Made by a program: the position numbers and the translations under genes. The notes under the pieces were generated by a model. The model was not told the DNA's origin and did not search any database. It was given only the letters and a program-made list of their open reading frames with translations. This document shows positions 11,148 through 21,230 of a stretch of 64,000 nucleotides of DNA, piece after piece. The stretch comes from Echria macrotheca. Its lineage: Eukaryota > Ascomycota > Sordariomycetes > Sordariales > Schizotheciaceae. The stretch is from NCBI GenBank assembly GCA_030411725.1, contig MU839838.1:372001-436000 (forward strand), read 5' to 3'. The first letter of the stretch is position 1, and each line of letters opens with the position of its first letter.

Positions 11148-12092
11148 TGGTTTGAAACGAGGCAAGGTCAATCGTCTTATTGAAGAGGGCACAATGGGTA
11201 CTTGGTTGACGTTGCAGAAGATAACATGATGGATCAATCTTGCTAGACATGAGCAGGAGACGTCAGTGTACGATGTTGATGTGGATCAGTAATATCACAC
11301 CAGGTTGGCTGTGATGAGTACCGATGCATGGTCAGGTTGAACCACATGAAGGCTGTGGCTGGTCAATGGGCACAGAATCGGAGACTTGGCAGCTGCTCAC
11401 CGAGGAAGAATTCCTACTGGGCAGGGGTGAATAACCGATGAGTACACGCCGGCTCTGACAAAATGGGCTACCTCAGAGCCTCGTGACGCATTGGGACGCT
11501 GGAAACCTGTCACGGTATGGCAAGGCTGCCAGGCATGCTCCTGTCGGTGCTGCTCAGCCAATGCGCATGGTTGCCTTGGATGCCTAGAACGGGCCGGGCC
11601 TGGTGCGCGTCTCCATTTCGCATTGTGAATCTTCGTGTCGAATGATCTGCCGTGATGCAGGGCGGGTGGTCTCCCGACGGACGGGCTGAATCCTTCCCTA
11701 TTCTTCTTTTAGATTGGTGTGTGTCTGTCTGTTCAGTCGTGTGAGTGTGTCTGGCCTTGAGGGTCGGGGCCTCCTGGGGCATGGATGAGTGCATGGCAAC
11801 GCCTTGCCCGCCCAGAGAGCGAGGAAGAATGGCCGGATCTATTAGCCAGGCGGCTGGGTTTTTCTTCTCATTTATAAAGAGATGAGGGGGGTGCCCTCCT
11901 CGTGTGGTTTGGGGCGGGGGTGTTGACAGTTGTTGTCTCCTTTTGTATATCAGTAATTGCGACAGTCCGGATATCAATCACCTGTTGGTCTCTGTTCAAG
12001 CTTCACCGAGAATCCCAATCGCATATCAGGTCGCTGTTCAAGTCGTTCTCCAGCAGAGCAGGAACCAAGGCAGTTAGTTACAGAGAGAAGCA
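11148..12092. other. 0.95-kb intergenic region, no gene seen
   Basis: Terminator side of the F-box gene and upstream region of a weak small ORF. A minus-strand ORF at 11510-11977 has random-looking composition and no start or splice support, so it is not annotated. Confidence 0.5.
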
Positions 12093-12536
12093 ATGGCGGT
12101 CGCAGTGCTCTCGGCCAAACCACATAATTCACGACACTGTGGTAAACCACGTCTCAAACCGTTTCACGGCGTGTCCAAGACGAGGACAAAGTCAGTCACC
12201 CCGAGGGTTACGACCGACAAACGATTGGAGATTCCGGCCCCGGCCCCGGCCCCGGCACTGGCACCGTCGCCGGAACCGGTAAAGCAAGCGGGGCCGGAGG
12301 ACGGGTGGCCAGAACGGCACGAAATCTACGTTCCTATGCGGGTCATGGATGAGTGGGCACTGTGGAGTTTTCTCGAAGCTAGGTTTGGCGATTCGAACTT
12401 CACCGTTATTGTCAGTCTCTCCAGCCTTTCGTTTGACCTGAGTGCTAATGACCCGCAGCAACGATCATCGGAGCTGGCCATATCGACGCCAGCGCCGGTA
12501 AACCGGGGTTTGCTTATGAGGAAATGCACCCTGTGA
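12093..12536 (+). CDS. possible small unrecognised protein
   Basis: Low-confidence gene. The ATG has a good context (AGCAATGG). The frame is open throughout, and a canonical-looking 48-bp intron (12411-12458: GTCAGT, GCTAATGAC branch, CAG) could be removed in frame, giving 131 rather than 147 residues. The N-terminal half is basic. An Ala-Pro repeat from CCCCGG-type repeats at 12236-12262 follows, then a more globular piece containing DEWALWSFLEARFGDSNF. No family is recognised. Support is the start context, intron signals and the hydrophobic/aromatic segment. Confidence 0.35.
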   Translation: MAVAVLSAKPHNSRHCGKPRLKPFHGVSKTRTKSVTPRVTTDKRLEIPAPAPAPALAPSPEPVKQAGPEDGWPERHEIYVPMRVMDEWALWSFLEARFGDSNFTVIVSLSSLSFDLSANDPQQRSSELAISTPAPVNRGLLMRKCTL

Positions 12537-12840
12537 GGACTTGAGCGGGCATGGGCTGGAGGTTCTATGAGTATGGGCAGCACTGTGGGCAGTTTAGTTG
12601 AGTGGCTGTCAAGGCAGCTAGCTATCCGTGATAGTTACAGGCCTGTTCCTGTTTAGAGTGAAATTATGGGGGTTTCTGGGATGCGCTTAGATATGAGAGA
12701 GCAATGCTAGGGATGCTTGTTTGGTGGAAGAGAGAGAGGAGCCGCGAGGTCGGGATAGTCAACAAGAATCTCTTTCTATCAATGCAACGCTAGATCTGAG
12801 ACCAGGTCTCTCCCCCCCTCCTAGTCGTCCTCATTCATCC
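12537..12840. other. intergenic, no gene seen
   Basis: Convergent spacer between the weak small ORF (plus) and the disrupted membrane-protein gene (minus). No distinctive signal. Confidence 0.5.
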
Positions 12841-12900
12841 TCATTCATCGTCATCCTCCTCATCTTCATCTTTGTCCTCATCCTTATCGTCCTCTCTGTC
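12827..12900. repeat. TCATC/TCCTC-type simple repeat
   Basis: Imperfect pyrimidine-rich repeat of TCNTC units. On the minus strand it encodes the Asp/Glu/Lys tail of the disrupted gene. On the plus strand it creates a misleading hydrophobic stretch. Confidence 0.7.
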
Positions 12901-13216
12901 CTTGTCATTGTCGCTTGGTTCAGCCATCCACCACGAAACTACCCACTTGGCAGAATTCATTGTTGCAGCCTGAATATTAGAGTCATCCATATATACATGG
13001 AGAAACAGGATCAAATTTACCACGAGGACGCCAATTAAAATCTTTATAGGTGCCTGTTTCTAGTCGCCGAGGAACCCCATGAGACCGGATTTTTGTTCCA
13101 TCGCGTTCAAACGGAGGAGAATTAGGTCGATCCGCTGTGCTTGCTGGTTGATCTGCTTCCCTTGCTCCTAAATCATTTGTACTAGCTCCGTGATGTTTGG
13201 CTCTGGGTTTTTCGCG

Positions 13217-13262
13217 GGCATCTGATAGGGGTGCACCCCCGTTTTGCTACGGGTGCATCCCC
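13217..13262. repeat. left terminal inverted repeat
   Basis: 46-bp arm, complementary to 13592-13637 with two mismatches (arm positions 25 and 33). Confidence 0.9.
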
Positions 13263-13591
13263 TTGAAGATAGATTTTTCGCCTACATCCTTAAATACATA
13301 CATTTCAGCGTATTAGCAATGACTAAATGGCCATTAATAAGGGCTTTTCAATCTATTACTTGTGTTCTTAAATATTTATTAACCGTATAGAAGATATAAA
13401 AAGTCTCAACTTAACGCGTATCTAGGGGTGAAGCGGATAAACGTGACGACCTCAAATCTTTACTTTTCTCTACCTTTATATATTTAAAGACCCTTATCCA
13501 TAGTAAGTAGGCCTTTGGCAAGTATATATACAGCTTTCAGGAAAAAAAATAACAGTAAATTAGAGGGTATATGCGTAAAACGCTATGGCGG

Positions 13592-13637
13592 GGGGATGCA
13601 CCCGAAGCAAAAGGGGGGTGCACCCCTATCAGATGCC
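13592..13637. repeat. right terminal inverted repeat
   Basis: 46-bp arm pairing with 13217-13262. Its outer end GATGCC abuts the right TTTTCGCG copy. Confidence 0.9.
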
Positions 13638-13758
13638 TTTTCGCGGGCGGTAGGGAGGGAGGATAGTTTGTGGAACGAGCGGGTGCGGTTGTTGAGATGG
13701 ACGCCTTGAGAGCCCGCTAGCGAAGTAATATCGCGACGCGTACCTCACGAGTCGGCAT

Positions 13759-14366
13759 GATGTTCTGTTGTGTTGCTTGGAGAATGAAGGGAGAAGAATA
13801 GGAGCGCAGCTCACTATTTATCCCCCGAGCAGCCTTTCACATGCGAAGCGTTTTCGTCATCGTCCGAACCACAGCAGCGCTGCCCCGCGGTGGGTAGCTT
13901 TAGAACGGCAGGCGTGTTTGGTGGACAATTGCCTGACCAAGCCTGTCGGCAGAGCCTAGCTAAATACAGGGCGTGTGGTCCGTGTGCTCCTGCTATCCCA
14001 CGAGGGTGCTCCTTCCGGGCCTAACAGATAGGTACCTCCGTAGTTCAGCTTAATTCCCCTTCACCAGTCGACGTCATCAGAGGGCTCGATCATTTTTCAA
14101 TGCTCTGCGCTGCGCTGAATGCAAATGACCCCCGACGGCCTCCCGCTGTGTCCAGATCCAGAATCTCGGTGACGAAAGCGCGAGAGTGCCCTGGGGGTGG
14201 CTGAGGCGTCATGCCCTTGGCCGCCGGGTCGGGTGGGTCCAGAGCTCCTGACCGACGAGAGCTCCTGGGCTGAACGAAGCCTTCTCTTTTAATCTCAGAA
14301 TTTCCTCCCATTGGGCTTCTCGTCCCATCAAAGAACTTTGACAAGGCGAGAATCTTCTGCACGGAA
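13759..14366. other. divergent intergenic region, no gene seen
   Basis: Upstream of both the disrupted minus-strand gene and the plus-strand kinase gene. No clear additional exon was found on either strand. Confidence 0.5.
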
Positions 14367-16838
14367 ATGGATCCACGAAAGAGAAAGACCAGCGCTGCGG
14401 GGCCGGGCTCCAGGTCTCCAAAAAGCGCGCGGCGGGACTCGCGGACCACCAGGTTCAACCCCGCAACCCCGCAACTCCTCCATCGAACGACCAGCAACCA
14501 TGCTTTGACAGTTCCCTCGATCGAACTCTCGCCCTCCCCCGACGAGCAGAAGCTTCGTGACGACGATATCTACAAAGAAATCGAGCAAATCGAGAGCCAA
14601 CTAGGCGGCGAAGAAGACATCTCGCCCCGGACCCGCGACAGGCGCGAACACTCGCCCAACCCGTCCACGGGCATCCCCCCCTCACAGCAATTCCGCGAAG
14701 CCGCCCATTACAATTACAACGAAAAAAGCGACAAGGCGCTCTCAGAATGGAGTTATTGCAGTCAAGGCGGCGTCGAGTTCGAAGGCCAGCATATCGCGGA
14801 CGTGGCAGACAAGCAGAAAGCCAAGATTTACGACCTCCATGCATCGCCCGAGAGGTTCCTCGACGAGGTCCGAAAGGACCTTGAGCCAGCACTGTCGAGC
14901 ATGTTTACCAAATCAGAGCTCTACTTCCTGCCGTGGACTGATCTTCACAACGTCCTGAGCACCGATACTGTACCGCGATTACTACAAATCCTCAACTCAC
15001 GCCGTCCCGGGAGCCAGTACAGTAACGAAGAACTGAAGGAATTTGCGAACAAAATCGCTCCCCCGCTACCGAGACTCGCTGAAGACCGTGGCGTAAACGG
15101 TCAGTTCCGGCGGACCTTCGCGACCCTCATCCTATCGAAGCGAGAGAGTATGATATTCGCTTTCGTCGAAGCCGGCTTCGACGACGAGCAGCTGCTTTTG
15201 GTCCCCTTTGGCCCAGGTCTTTGCGCAGCTCCAGGCAAATTCCAGCATCTCTTCATGAATTGGGACAAGAGAGAGATCAAGCACTTCAAAAAATACCGAT
15301 GGGAAGTCTCGCCCACCTTTTTTGCAGTCAAGAGAGAGCTGGCGCCGGCCCCAAAAGCCGGATCCCAAGGCGCTGACGGTAACGTGATCTTTAAGAGGGT
15401 CCGCTATCTGCTTCGGTCGACCGAGGAGGTCCTCCCTTTTGAAGGGTCCGAGAGGGAAGATATCAAAGGCGGTTTTGCGGAGGTGCGCTTCTTCAAACTG
15501 CACAAGGACCAGCAAGATCTCCCCCGTTTCACGGTACGTGGTTTGACATAGCCTCACGAGCGGAGCTGATATTTGTAGCGACGCGGACAAGACAACGACA
15601 TTGCGGTCAAGACGTTCAAGAACGATAAAAAGAACAGCGCGGAACAACGTGAAGCCTATGCCAACGAAGTGTTTATGATGGCGAGGCTTGCGTCGATCGA
15701 CTCGCCTCACATGGCAAAACTCCTAGCCATGGTTGAGGTCCCCCGAGGTGTATCCCACCGCCAGCGGTCTGATTACCATCTCGTACTTGAGGCAGCCGAC
15801 GGAACGGTCGAAGATCTGTGGAAAAGCAAGGACTGGGAGAAGTACACGAAGCGGAAGCATGGCGCCTTGGCACTGTCGAAATGGGTAGCGTTGCAGTGCT
15901 ATGGGCTTGCGGACGCTCTCTGGAAGTTTCACCGCTTTCCCAAGCCCGACGGCGACACGAGCGACAAGACGTACGGCCTCCACTGCGACATCAAGCCCGA
16001 CAATATCCTTCACTATAAGGACTGGAAAGTGGATGCGGCAGCCAACCCACAAGGCACCGTCGACCCCGTCTTTGGTGTCCTCCAGCTCAGTGATTTCGGC
16101 CTCAGTAGCTTCCATTCGATTGACAGTGTGGAAAACCATCGCGTCGTCGGCGCTTTCCTGGACTATACCGCCCCTGAAACGGAATTTTTGCTCACGCAGT
16201 CACCTGCTGCCGATATCTGGCATCTCGGCTGTCTATTCCTGGACTTTGCCACCTGGTTGGTCGAGGGTCCGAAGAAATATGAAGACTTCTGCAAAAAACG
16301 AAAAACCACAGGCTTGCGGGTGACGGCGAGCCGGTTCGCCACGTTTTGTCCCGTCAGCAGCAATTCGCCCAACGAAAGCGGAACCACACATGTCAAAGTG
16401 AACGAGGCGGTCCTCAAGCAAGCGACGAAACTGTGTCAGCATCGCAACAGCTCCAAATTTGTGCGAGAGCTGTGCCACATCGCGGTGAACTATATGCTAG
16501 TGATGCGAGACCCCAATCAGACTCAAAAGAAGGACGTCGAGTACAGCTGGGAACCGCAGGCTGTCGCTGACCGGCTCACCAGCGAGCAGGTCGCAGAAAT
16601 TCTCAAGGATCTAACCGAAAGGGATGACACCTTCTTTAGGCGTTTCGCTGATGGCGTGCTCGAATGGAACGCTGATGACGTGCTCCCATTCGAGCACCCG
16701 GCCTGGAAACGTCACTATCTGAAACTGAACTGCACAGTCGAGCAGGCGCGACAGATCAGCCAGAGAGTCTACAGTGGCAAGAGCGGGTCGGGCCTGGAGC
16801 CGGGCTTAGCGGTAGTCGAACAACCGCCGTCGGTGTAA
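14367..16838 (+). CDS. protein kinase, non-RD type
   Basis: Two exons, 14367-15533 and 15579-16838, 808 residues. The 45-bp intron (GTACGT, GCTGAT, TAG) is in phase 0 and separates the glycine loop from the catalytic lysine. Residues 1-about 350 carry a disordered Arg/Ser-rich start and a helical domain I do not recognise. The kinase core has KGGFAEVRFFKL (glycine loop, about 367), AVKTF with Lys400, HCDIKPDNIL with Asp526, SDFGLSS with Asp561 and a YTAPE segment. All catalytic residues are present, but HCD replaces HRD, so it is a non-RD kinase. Such kinases usually lack classical activation-loop control. The C-terminal extension after the kinase domain is about 150 residues. Substrate unknown. 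Confidence 0.88.
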
Positions 16839-17110
16839 CTGATCAAGCTTCATGGGATGGGTCAATGGACGTTGAGCATAGCGGTATTGGGTTGTATTAT
16901 ATAACTGGTCGGGCTTCAGCGGGTGTCATGATTGAGGACCAAGCATATAAATCGGCATTGGGGGCAAGCATCTATTCTAGCATTTAGATGGTGTACGGAT
17001 ACAGGACATCGAAGGCAGGGACATTAAGAACATAAAATACGACAACATTTAAACCAATTCGAAGAGATGGGCAGCATCATCCGTCGAACATTCCCGATAA
17101 ACGGCGGAGC

Positions 17111-17563
17111 TCAGTAAGAATGGTGGCCCATATTGGCCTGTACAGGCGGCTGGTTCACCAGCTGGTAGATGCGATGCTTCTGGTCCTGCATGGGAGGGGC
17201 ATAGAGTCAGCAAATTTGAAGGTCACACCGACGGGAAACAGGATTGCAGACACGGAAAAGGGAGTAAAAACAACGAGTATCGAGAAAAGTTGCCAAGAAA
17301 AAAAAAAGAAAAAAAAACGTACGTTGGTAAGGGCCCGAGTGGTACAGAGGTTCAGCGTCTTGTTCCTGTGCATCTGGCTTCAAGGTTAGCTGTTTTGTGA
17401 AAGGACGAAGTGTGCTGCTGTATTGTTGTACCTCTATCTCGAAGTAGATCCCGTTCTGCCGGCGGAGGTAGTCGTCGAGCGACTCGGCCATGGCGACTTG
17501 GTCCGGGCTTGAGTCGTAGGTGTAGGGGATTACCCATTCGTAGGGGAAGCGGGATCCGGCCAT
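17111..17563 (-). CDS. 85-aa unrecognised protein, three exons
   Basis: Exons 17563-17432, 17373-17323 and 17185-17111 encode 44, 17 and 24 codons, and every junction falls between codons. Intron 1 is 58 bp (GTACAA, GCTAAC branch, CAG). Intron 2 is 137 bp (GTACGT, GCTGAC, CAG) and starts with an almost pure T tract on the coding strand. The spliced product starts MAGSRFPYEWVIPYTYDS, continues DDYLRRQNGIYFEIE, then MHRNKTLNLCTTRALTN, and ends DQKHRIYQLVNQPPVQANMG. There is no signal peptide or membrane segment. I do not recognise it. The perfect phase and good splice signals over such a short gene argue that it is real. It is convergent with the kinase gene, about 270 bp away. Confidence 0.72.
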
Positions 17564-18870
17564 TTTTTTCGGTGGTGGTGGTGATGTTTTGTGACGATAG
17601 GGGAGGGTTTGGTTCTGAGTGGTTCAGGGGGTGGCGAATATTTGGGATTTGGAAATTGGGACGGAGCTGGTTTTTAAGGTGATGAGATTTTGCACTTTTT
17701 TCTTTGTCTTCCTCGTTAGGGAATGTTGATTTCTCAGCTATCTACGGATGTGTATGTATGTATGGTGGTGCATTCGAGGGGAACGTAGGGCAGGTAGTCA
17801 TGGCTACCCGATGTGCGGGATGCATTGCACGGCGACGAGTAGGAGCTTGTCTTTTGGGGGAGATGTCCTCGAAAGTGATGCGTGCTGCAGACACCGGCAT
17901 AGCTTTAGGACCTTGGCGGGCGGAATCATGTTTAGGGGATCAATGTAATGCTGCGTGCATGCAGTAGTGAGATTGGGCAATGTGTTTTGTTGGGGCAAGA
18001 AGAGGAGATACTGTGAAGGTGATTGGCATCGGGGATGGTTCGGGAGACTCGTCAGAGCCTTGCGTTTGCGTGTTGCGGATATCATCGCCGGGGCTGGGCG
18101 GCGGAACGGGCAGTGAGGACGGCAAGGACGGGCGGGTAGTCCGGCAGTGGACCGGCAGATGGCCTGGAGGAGCGGATGGCTACAGCGATCGGTTAGCGGT
18201 GGGAAACCAACCCGCAGCGGAGGCGTCCAGTGGGTGCGGACGCCGTGGTTCCGGATAGGGGGCTGTGCTTCTGAAGTGGAGTGCCCGGGAGAAAGCCTAG
18301 AGCCTCGTCGTCCTCGGTCAGAAAACCGATGCATGGCACTAAACTTTAGCGGACTCGAGACTCGAACCATCTTTAAGCCTCAGGTTCGAGTCTCGAATCT
18401 CGCCCGTGTCACGTTGCAACAATGCATGCTGTCCGTGTTGCCGTCTCACAGCCTGATGGCCTCAGAGGGGAAAGTCGGTAGGGCATGGCTTGCATGGGCA
18501 ATGGCGGCGTGACTCGGCTGGGCGCCCCTGTTGCCTGCGCCTTGTCAAAACAGGGCGGGCGGGAAATTGGTTGGCTGGGCACGATTCGCGTCGGGACTCG
18601 GGACAGGGGCGAGGACGGTGAGGGTAGCCTGATGCCCGCACGACGACATGTCACGACGCGTGGGCTGCCTCTTTCTGTATTCTCACGAGATTTGGACGTG
18701 ATACCTGTTAGTTTCATCTTTTAATATCTTCTAGTCTTTGTAAGTCGGCTCCCAGTAAACCTTTACAGGGTGTTTCATCTGTCTGGCTTCGATCCATCCC
18801 CGATATTTACGCTGAACACACCAGAGTGAGATCAGGTTCAAGTCGATTGAGAAATCGATAGTCAGTTGAA
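17564..18870. other. 1.3-kb intergenic region; one hairpin, no gene seen
   Basis: Divergent region between the 85-aa gene (minus) and the CorA-like gene (plus). A 188-aa minus ORF (17804-18370) has random-looking composition. The only structured element noted is the inverted repeat at 18352-18399. Confidence 0.5.
18352..18399. repeat. 17-bp inverted repeat with 14-bp loop
   Basis: Arms GACTCGAGACTCGAACC (18352-18368) and GGTTCGAGTCTCGAATC (18383-18399) pair at 16 of 17 positions around a 14-nt loop. The right arm contains GGTTCGAGTCT, close to the RNA polymerase III B box GGTTCGANTCC, and the left arm is its mirror on the other strand. No tRNA cloverleaf or A box was found, so it is annotated only as a hairpin. 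Confidence 0.75.
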
Positions 18871-20708
18871 ATGGACTGGCTCTGGAGTGACCATCAAGTC
18901 CAGAGTGAAGACCTCAGATTTTTGAAAGTCTCGGCTACGCCGTTGACTGAGGCGAACAGGAGGAGGCACTGGACGGGAAAAGTGTGGAGGATAGACTCGA
19001 CGTCTAACACGTGGGTACGTTGGCACTGTAACGATCATGTCGGGTCTGAATTGACCTTGTATAGTCTCAAGCTGCGGCACAAAATCAGAGACTCAACGTT
19101 ACCGGCCACACCTCTTTCGACAACACGGAACAGTGGACCACCTGGGCGGATAATCAAACGGTGAGCTATGCGGCAAGTGTAAACCGTACTCAGCTAAGAA
19201 TAATAGCTGCAGGATCCATCAAACGCCCTTCCTCAAACGCATCCTGAGCTAGAACACCTCAGTATCGTGTATGAAATCCAGACCTTTGAAATTGGCACTA
19301 TTAACACTCCTAGGATCTCATCACTGGTCAACCTAACCGGCTTCAACAACAAGCTGAATTACGATGATGCCACCGCACTACGCTACACCATCATGCCAAC
19401 GGATCTGTTGTTGTCCACAGCCCAGAAACTCCATCTACACAGGGGCTACTTCTCTCTCATTGAATCCGCAAATCCGTGTGCTATCAAGCTCACCGGGAGT
19501 ATCCAGGAGCGGCCATGCGAGTGTATGTCCCTATCATATTTCTTTACTTCCAGAACCTCACAACTAACACTGAACAGTCTACCTCCTCCGCACATCCAAC
19601 GCACTCACCTTCCAATCCGCCATCACCATAACCCACTTCCCAAAACACACCGTGACGGCTAACAACTCCACCATCACCCTCGGTGCCCGTACCAACGTCT
19701 TCATCTCAGGCTACACCGCCGACACCCTCGCCCAATTCACATCCCACATAACCCGCTCCTCCTCCTTCCCCTCGGCCCCAGACCGGATCATCACAGCCTT
19801 TCTGGAGATCGAAAACAAACTGCGCTTCAGCTCGGTCCGCGCCGCCGTGCGTGACATGCAGACGGTCCTCCAGGAGCTGGCCCGGGAGCCTGTGACCGAA
19901 GCCCCCTCGGCCCGCCAAAAGCTCCTGCACACGGTCGATTTATACTTTGTCGTGCACCACCTGCGGACGGACGGGCTGGTAGCATGGCGGGATCAGCTGC
20001 TTTCACTCTCTAAACAGTTGCAGGAGGATGGACAACAAAATCAGGGACCCGGAAACGGACAGAACCAGGTGACAAACGACGATAAAAAGCACCTCAGGCG
20101 GTATATCGACCAGCTCGTCTCGCAATATGACCACCGCATTGGACGGTGTGATATGGTTCTCCAGGGGGCGTCCTTGGCCTACCAGATGGTTCGTCTTCCC
20201 CCTTTTACCACACTCACTAGAAACCAAACCAAGCTGCTGCTGACAGGCACAAAAAAGGAAACGGCCCAACTCTCCCGCAAAGACACGGAGATCGCCATCG
20301 GCGACGGCAAGACAATGAAAGCCATCGCCGTGCTGACCATGATCTTCCTCCCCGGGACGTTTATCGCTGTACGTCGTTTTTCACTCCCCTAGGTACCTTA
20401 CCCACACTAGAACTAATAAAATGAAAAAGACAATGCTAGCCGTCCCGCAAATCGAAGACGCCCTCAAGCCCGAGAATGACGGCAGCTTCGGCGACCAAAA
20501 GTGGAAGTGGTACATCGTCCTGGCCATCCCGCTCACCGTCGCTGCCCTGGTCATCTACGCCGTCTGGGAGTTTTTGTATAAGCGCAAATATCTCAAGGCG
20601 CTGTTTGGCGAGAGGGATGGGGAGGCTGATAACGGAGTGGGAGAATATGAGAATATCCCGTTGCAGCCGAGGCCGACGGGGGATTTGGAGGCTGCGAGGG
20701 GACTGTGA
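18871..20708 (+). CDS. CorA-like two-transmembrane protein, fungal type
   Basis: Supported exons are 19065-19160, 19213-19522, 19578-20368 and 20430-20708. The last junction joins VLTMIFLPGTFIA to TMLAVPQIED, the first membrane helix of fungal CorA-like proteins. WYIVLAIPLTVAALVIYAVW is the second helix. The cytosolic part before it is helical, with ETAQLSRKDTEIAIGDGKTM leading into the membrane. True CorA channels end helix 1 with GMN. Here that position reads AMP-like/AVP, so Mg2+ transport is doubtful. The 5' end is unresolved: the frame from ATG 18871 reaches the best donor (GTACGT, 19014) in the wrong phase. A 54-bp in-frame stretch (20193-20246) may be a further intron. Confidence 0.65.
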
Positions 20709-21230
20709 TGAATCTCGTCGTTGGTGGTGTTAGAGTGATACCCTTTTCTTCTGTTTTTGTACTCCTTCTCTTTTCACTTTTTTTCCCTTTGGATATCTTG
20801 CGTGTACTTCGTCGTCCTTATCATGCCCATTAGAGATACCCAAACTGCAGTTATTTCAGAAAAAAGAGTGACGCTGCAGTTATCCCGGCCGCGAGAGTCA
20901 AATGTGGGGGTAGCGACAGGGGTGCGAGCACGTCATTTCACGAGGCATCAAAGCCCACCACAAATCTACTGAATGAGCAACTTTCTGTTCTTTTCTCCTC
21001 TCGACTTCACAAAAACCCAAGCACCTCTCAGATTTCATTCTTGAACAAGTCTTCCAAATCCGCTTTATCAAACAACTCAACTCTGGATAAAAATCGCTCA
21101 CCGGGAATCGCTCAACTTTGCTCCCACACTACGACCATACAAATGAAATGCGCCATCCCCAAAATGTCCATAAACAGCAACTCCGATATCCCGCAAGCCT
21201 ACCGCGTCAAAATGCGTGCGGCGTCAATCG
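20709..21230. other. convergent intergenic region, no gene seen
   Basis: Spacer between the CorA-like gene (plus) and sulfite oxidase (minus). T-rich stretches after 20740 are suitable for 3' ends. No coding signal. Confidence 0.6.

Larger units (their letters stand above)
13217..13637. mobile_element. 421-bp non-autonomous inverted-repeat transposon (MITE-like)
   Basis: Terminal inverted repeats of 46 bp (13217-13262 and 13592-13637) match at 44 of 46 positions. Each begins GGCATCTGATAGGGGTGCAC and contains the inner palindrome GGGTGCACCC. The element is flanked by an identical 8-bp direct repeat TTTTCGCG (13209-13216 and 13638-13645), which is the target-site duplication length of hAT-class elements. 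The interior is strikingly AT-rich (for example TTAAATATTTATTAACCG) compared with its GC-rich surroundings and encodes no transposase. It sits inside the minus-strand pseudogene frame. Confidence 0.88.
12841..13758 (-). pseudogene. single-pass membrane protein relic: three in-frame TAGs plus an inserted element
   Basis: On the minus strand one frame runs from ATG (13758) to TGA (12843-12841) if the 421-bp inverted-repeat element and one 8-bp target copy (429 bp, 143 codons) are removed. The remainder is 163 codons. Three internal stops, all TAG, lie at 13717-13719, 13168-13170 and 13060-13062, and all are in this one frame. Between and after them the translation is protein-like: a Pro/Thr/Ser-rich N-terminus, a Gln-rich amphipathic coil (GKQINQQAQRIDLILLRLNA), a transmembrane stretch (IKILIGVLVVNLILFLHVY) and a strongly acidic tail. 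CAG-to-TAG change would explain each stop. Family not recognised. Upstream exons may exist. Confidence 0.6.

Noticed and set aside
12721..13038. Plus-strand ORF with an apparent transmembrane segment
   Set aside because: The hydrophobic run comes from the TCATC-type simple repeat. The minus strand has the coherent frame (coil, helix, acidic tail).
13717..13745. A 27-bp GT...TAG stretch that would remove the first TAG of the pseudogene as an intron
   Set aside because: Shorter than any credible fungal spliceosomal intron and without a branch site. The other two TAGs cannot be removed this way.
17804..18370. 188-codon minus ORF upstream of the CorA-like gene
   Set aside because: Pro/Arg/Ser/His-rich random composition, no homology-like segments, and it includes one arm of the hairpin.
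18340..18400. tRNA gene at the hairpin
   Set aside because: The two B-box-like arms simply pair with each other. There is no cloverleaf, A box or anticodon loop.
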